Of a stretch of 8,156 bases of DNA, positions 6,560-8,156 are shown piece after piece. This DNA is from JAGLSB01 sp023135955 (GTDB taxonomy: Bacteria; Bacteroidota; Bacteroidia; Bacteroidales; GCA-2748055): contig DAOVIO010000174.1 of the NCBI GenBank assembly GCA_030673645.1, positions 1 through 8,156 of the forward strand, given 5' to 3'. Within the stretch, counting starts at the first letter, position 1. Each line of letters starts with the position of its first letter. Both the position numbers and the translations under genes were made by a program. The notes under the pieces were generated by a model. The model searched no databases. It saw only the letters and a list, made by a program, of their open reading frames with translations, and was not told the origin of the DNA.

Positions 6560-6589
6560 TTGACATCTAGTTACTTTTTTGTATTTTTG
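6560..6589 (+). promoter_or_regulatory. Candidate promoter for the ATPase gene
   Basis: TATTTTTG at 6582-6589 is an exact TAnnTTTG -7 box, and TTG at 6560-6562 lies 19 bases upstream as a partial -33 element (cTTG). Transcription would start near 6596, leaving a leader of only about 13 bases before the ATG at 6609, with no Shine-Dalgarno. The in-frame TTG at 6579 overlaps the promoter and is therefore rejected as the start. Confidence 0.5.
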
Positions 6590-6608
6590 TATTTTACACT
6601 TTACATAT

Positions 6609-7811
6609 ATGAATAAATTTATTACAAGAGAAATATACCTGGAAAAAATAAAATCCTTTATTGGAAAAGAATTGATAAAGGTAATTACAGGGCAAAGAAG
6701 AGTTGGAAAATCTTATCTTATCTATCAAGTAATAGAAGAGATAAAAAAGATAGATCCAAATGCGCAAATAATATATATCAATCGAGAATTGTATGAATTT
6801 TCAGGAATAAATAGCCATGAAGAACTTTACAGTTTTGTAAAGTCTAATTACAATAAAAAGCATAATAATTATCTTTTCATCGATGAGATACAGACAATAA
6901 GCAATTTTGAATATGCAATTCGAAGTCTACTTGCCGAAGGATGTTTTGACATATACATAACAGGATCTAATGCTGATCTACTCTCTGGCGATCTTGCCAC
7001 TCATCTTGGAGGCAGATATATTGAGATTACTGTATACCCACTGGATTTTAAGGAGTTTTTATTATTTCATGAATTAAAAGCTGATAATAATAGTCTAAAT
7101 AAATATTTACGCATTGGTGGCCTTCCCTACTTGAAGAATCTTCCCATGGATGAGGAAGTTATGTTTGAATATTTGATGAATATATATCAATCCATTTTAT
7201 ACAGGGATGTTATCAGCAGATTTGAGCTTAGAAATGTTTCTTTTCTAAATAAATTAATTAGTTATCTGGCTGCCAATACTGGAACTCTTTTTTCTGCCCG
7301 AAATATCAATAACTACCTGAAATCAAAAAAAATAGCAATTTCTGTTCCTGTAATTATCAGTTATCTAGATTTTTTGAACAAAGCCTTTTTTACAATAAAA
7401 GTTAACCGCTCTGATATCCAGGGAAAAAGAATTTTTGAAATCGGAGAGAAACACTACTTTAATGATATAGGTATCCGAAATGCAATTGTTGGTTTTAACC
7501 CTGCAGATCTGGGGTTAATCATGGAAAATATTGTATTCAATCATCTAAACACCAGTGGATATAAGATTTATACAGGTAAATCAGGCGAAAAGGAAATTGA
7601 TTTTGTCGCACTGAAAAAGGGTGAGAAAATCTATGTACAGGTTTGCTTAATGCTGAACGAAGAACAAACTTTTAAACGGGAATTTGGTAATCTTCTGGCA
7701 ATGAAAGATCAATATCCAAAATATGTAATTTCGATGGAAAAATCACCTGCTCCAAATACTTACGAGGGTATCATCAATCTTTCTCTATTTGAATTTCTAA
7801 CCGAATTCTGA
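6609..7811 (+). CDS. AAA_14/DUF4143 family ATPase
   Basis: This 400-residue protein starts at ATG 6609 (MNKFITREIY). The N-terminal half is a P-loop ATPase of the AAA_14 type: Walker A GQRRVGKS (28-35), Walker B YLFIDE (88-93, with D92 and E93), sensor-like TGSN (118-121), and a GGRY (134-137) whose Arg is typical of the family. The segment YPLDFKEF (143-150) is another hallmark. The C-terminal half (about 195-400) is the DUF4143 part, with a winged-helix-like stretch near 225-260 and a nuclease-fold-like end: E306, EIDFVA (329-334) and YVQV (342-345). The E-x-K of active PD-(D/E)xK nucleases is missing: Q344 and C346 occupy those places, so cleavage is doubtful. These proteins are frequent, usually solitary genes in Bacteroidota; their role is not established. 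It is divergent from the sulfotransferase operon, and a functional link is not implied. Confidence 0.92.
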   Translation: MNKFITREIYLEKIKSFIGKELIKVITGQRRVGKSYLIYQVIEEIKKIDPNAQIIYINRELYEFSGINSHEELYSFVKSNYNKKHNNYLFIDEIQTISNFEYAIRSLLAEGCFDIYITGSNADLLSGDLATHLGGRYIEITVYPLDFKEFLLFHELKADNNSLNKYLRIGGLPYLKNLPMDEEVMFEYLMNIYQSILYRDVISRFELRNVSFLNKLISYLAANTGTLFSARNINNYLKSKKIAISVPVIISYLDFLNKAFFTIKVNRSDIQGKRIFEIGEKHYFNDIGIRNAIVGFNPADLGLIMENIVFNHLNTSGYKIYTGKSGEKEIDFVALKKGEKIYVQVCLMLNEEQTFKREFGNLLAMKDQYPKYVISMEKSPAPNTYEGIINLSLFEFLTEF

Positions 7812-7899
7812 TTTGATTTAACTTAATACAAGATATCCGACTTTTTCCAACATTTCCAATATCCTCAAAAACTTTTATTAAATTTACCAGCAAGCTATA

Positions 7900-7920
7900 C
7901 ATTTGATATAATGTCAAATG
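7900..7920. repeat. Perfect 7-base inverted repeat CATTTGA/TCAAATG
   Basis: CATTTGA (7900-7906) and TCAAATG (7914-7920) are exact reverse complements around a 7-base centre (TATAATG). It lies in the 202-base spacer between the ATPase stop and the next gene, about 100 bases before that gene's ATG. It may be an operator of the downstream gene or a weak hairpin; no T-run follows on the plus strand. Confidence 0.45.
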
Positions 7921-7927
7921 CCTCTTT

Positions 7928-7955
7928 CTATCATAAGAATAGATATAAGTGATAG
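7928..7955. repeat. Inverted repeat CTATCA/TGATAG
   Basis: CTATCA (7928-7933) and TGATAG (7950-7955) are exact reverse complements with 16 bases between them, immediately downstream of the previous inverted repeat. The arms are short and AT-rich, so chance is likely unless the pair is conserved in relatives. TAGCTTTA shortly after, near 7960, is one base off a -7 box but has no good -33 element. Confidence 0.3.
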
Positions 7956-8013
7956 TTTATAGCTTTAATTTTCAGAGACATAGCTTCAGGTAATTGTTGG
8001 AAGAAAAAAAACA

Positions 8014-8156
8014 ATGAGAAGAATATTAAGCATACTCTTTTTAATAATGTCAGTTTCAGCTTATGGCTTTGGACAATCCTCAGTCGATAGTCTTGAGAAC
8101 ATGTTGGGACAAGCCAAGAATGAGAAAAAAATAAAAATCCTAAATGAATTAGCTAA
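8014..8156 (+). CDS. Secreted protein, probable TPR-type sensor or regulator (5' end only)
   Basis: Forty-seven codons are visible from the ATG at 8014 before the window ends. GGAAG lies about 10 bases upstream as a Shine-Dalgarno-like site. Residues 1-20 are a signal peptide (MRR, then a hydrophobic stretch; cleavage near SVSA or before Q21). The mature start, with VDSLENML followed by Lys-rich KNEKKIKILNELA, strongly resembles the opening of Bacteroidota proteins with periplasmic TPR repeats that lead into histidine kinase, LuxR-type or other output domains. The repeats and output domain lie outside the window, so this assignment is by resemblance only. Confidence 0.65.
   Translation, partial: MRRILSILFLIMSVSAYGFGQSSVDSLENMLGQAKNEKKIKILNELA

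Noticed and set aside
6579..6608. Upstream TTG start for the ATPase
   Set aside because: It falls within the putative promoter, and the typical AAA_14 N-terminus begins at the ATG at 6609.

Overview
The window looks like an AT-rich Bacteroidota chromosome, probably a free-living or marine type (inference). The evidence is: promoter-like TAnnTTTG (-7) boxes instead of a sigma70 -10 box; starts with A-rich leaders and little Shine-Dalgarno; a lipoprotein with acidic residues just after the lipid-anchored Cys; an AAA_14/DUF4143 ATPase; and the N-terminus of a secreted protein with a TPR-sensor-like start. I saw no rRNA, tRNA, CRISPR array, transposase or integrase.

Layout. Positions 1-1340 (minus) hold most of a large surface lipoprotein, cut by the window edge, with carboxypeptidase-regulatory-like domains and GSGY repeats. 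A 593-base AT-rich spacer with small inverted repeats separates it from a divergent gene at 1934-3415 (plus), a secreted Cys-type (formylglycine) sulfatase. Convergent to the sulfatase is a tightly packed minus-strand operon spanning 6270-3484. Its three genes are an arylsulfotransferase-like periplasmic beta-propeller (6270-4999), a 48-residue single-span membrane protein (5006-4860) and a membrane-anchored PAPS-type sulfotransferase (4860-3484). The stop and start codons overlap at both junctions (8 bases and 1 base). Divergent from this operon, across a promoter region with three copies of the octamer TTTCATAA in alternating orientation, is a solitary AAA_14/DUF4143 ATPase (6609-7811, plus). 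The last 143 bases begin a secreted protein that is probably a TPR-type sensor or regulator.

How the genes may work together. Positions 1934-6270 form a sulfate-ester module. The predicted topology places the PAPS-type sulfotransferase in the cytoplasm, where PAPS is made. The ASST-like enzyme faces the periplasm, where no PAPS exists and aryl sulfates serve as donors. The sulfatase removes sulfate in the periplasm. A two-step sulfation relay (PAPS to a carrier inside, carrier to a final acceptor outside), with the small membrane protein as an accessory, is the most interesting hypothesis here. It is inference: the chemistry of each family is established, but the coupling and substrates are not shown by sequence.

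Two start codons deserve correction. The ASST-like protein and the ATPase both have in-frame upstream TTG codons, but each TTG lies in or beside a putative promoter, so the downstream ATGs (6270 and 6609) are preferred.
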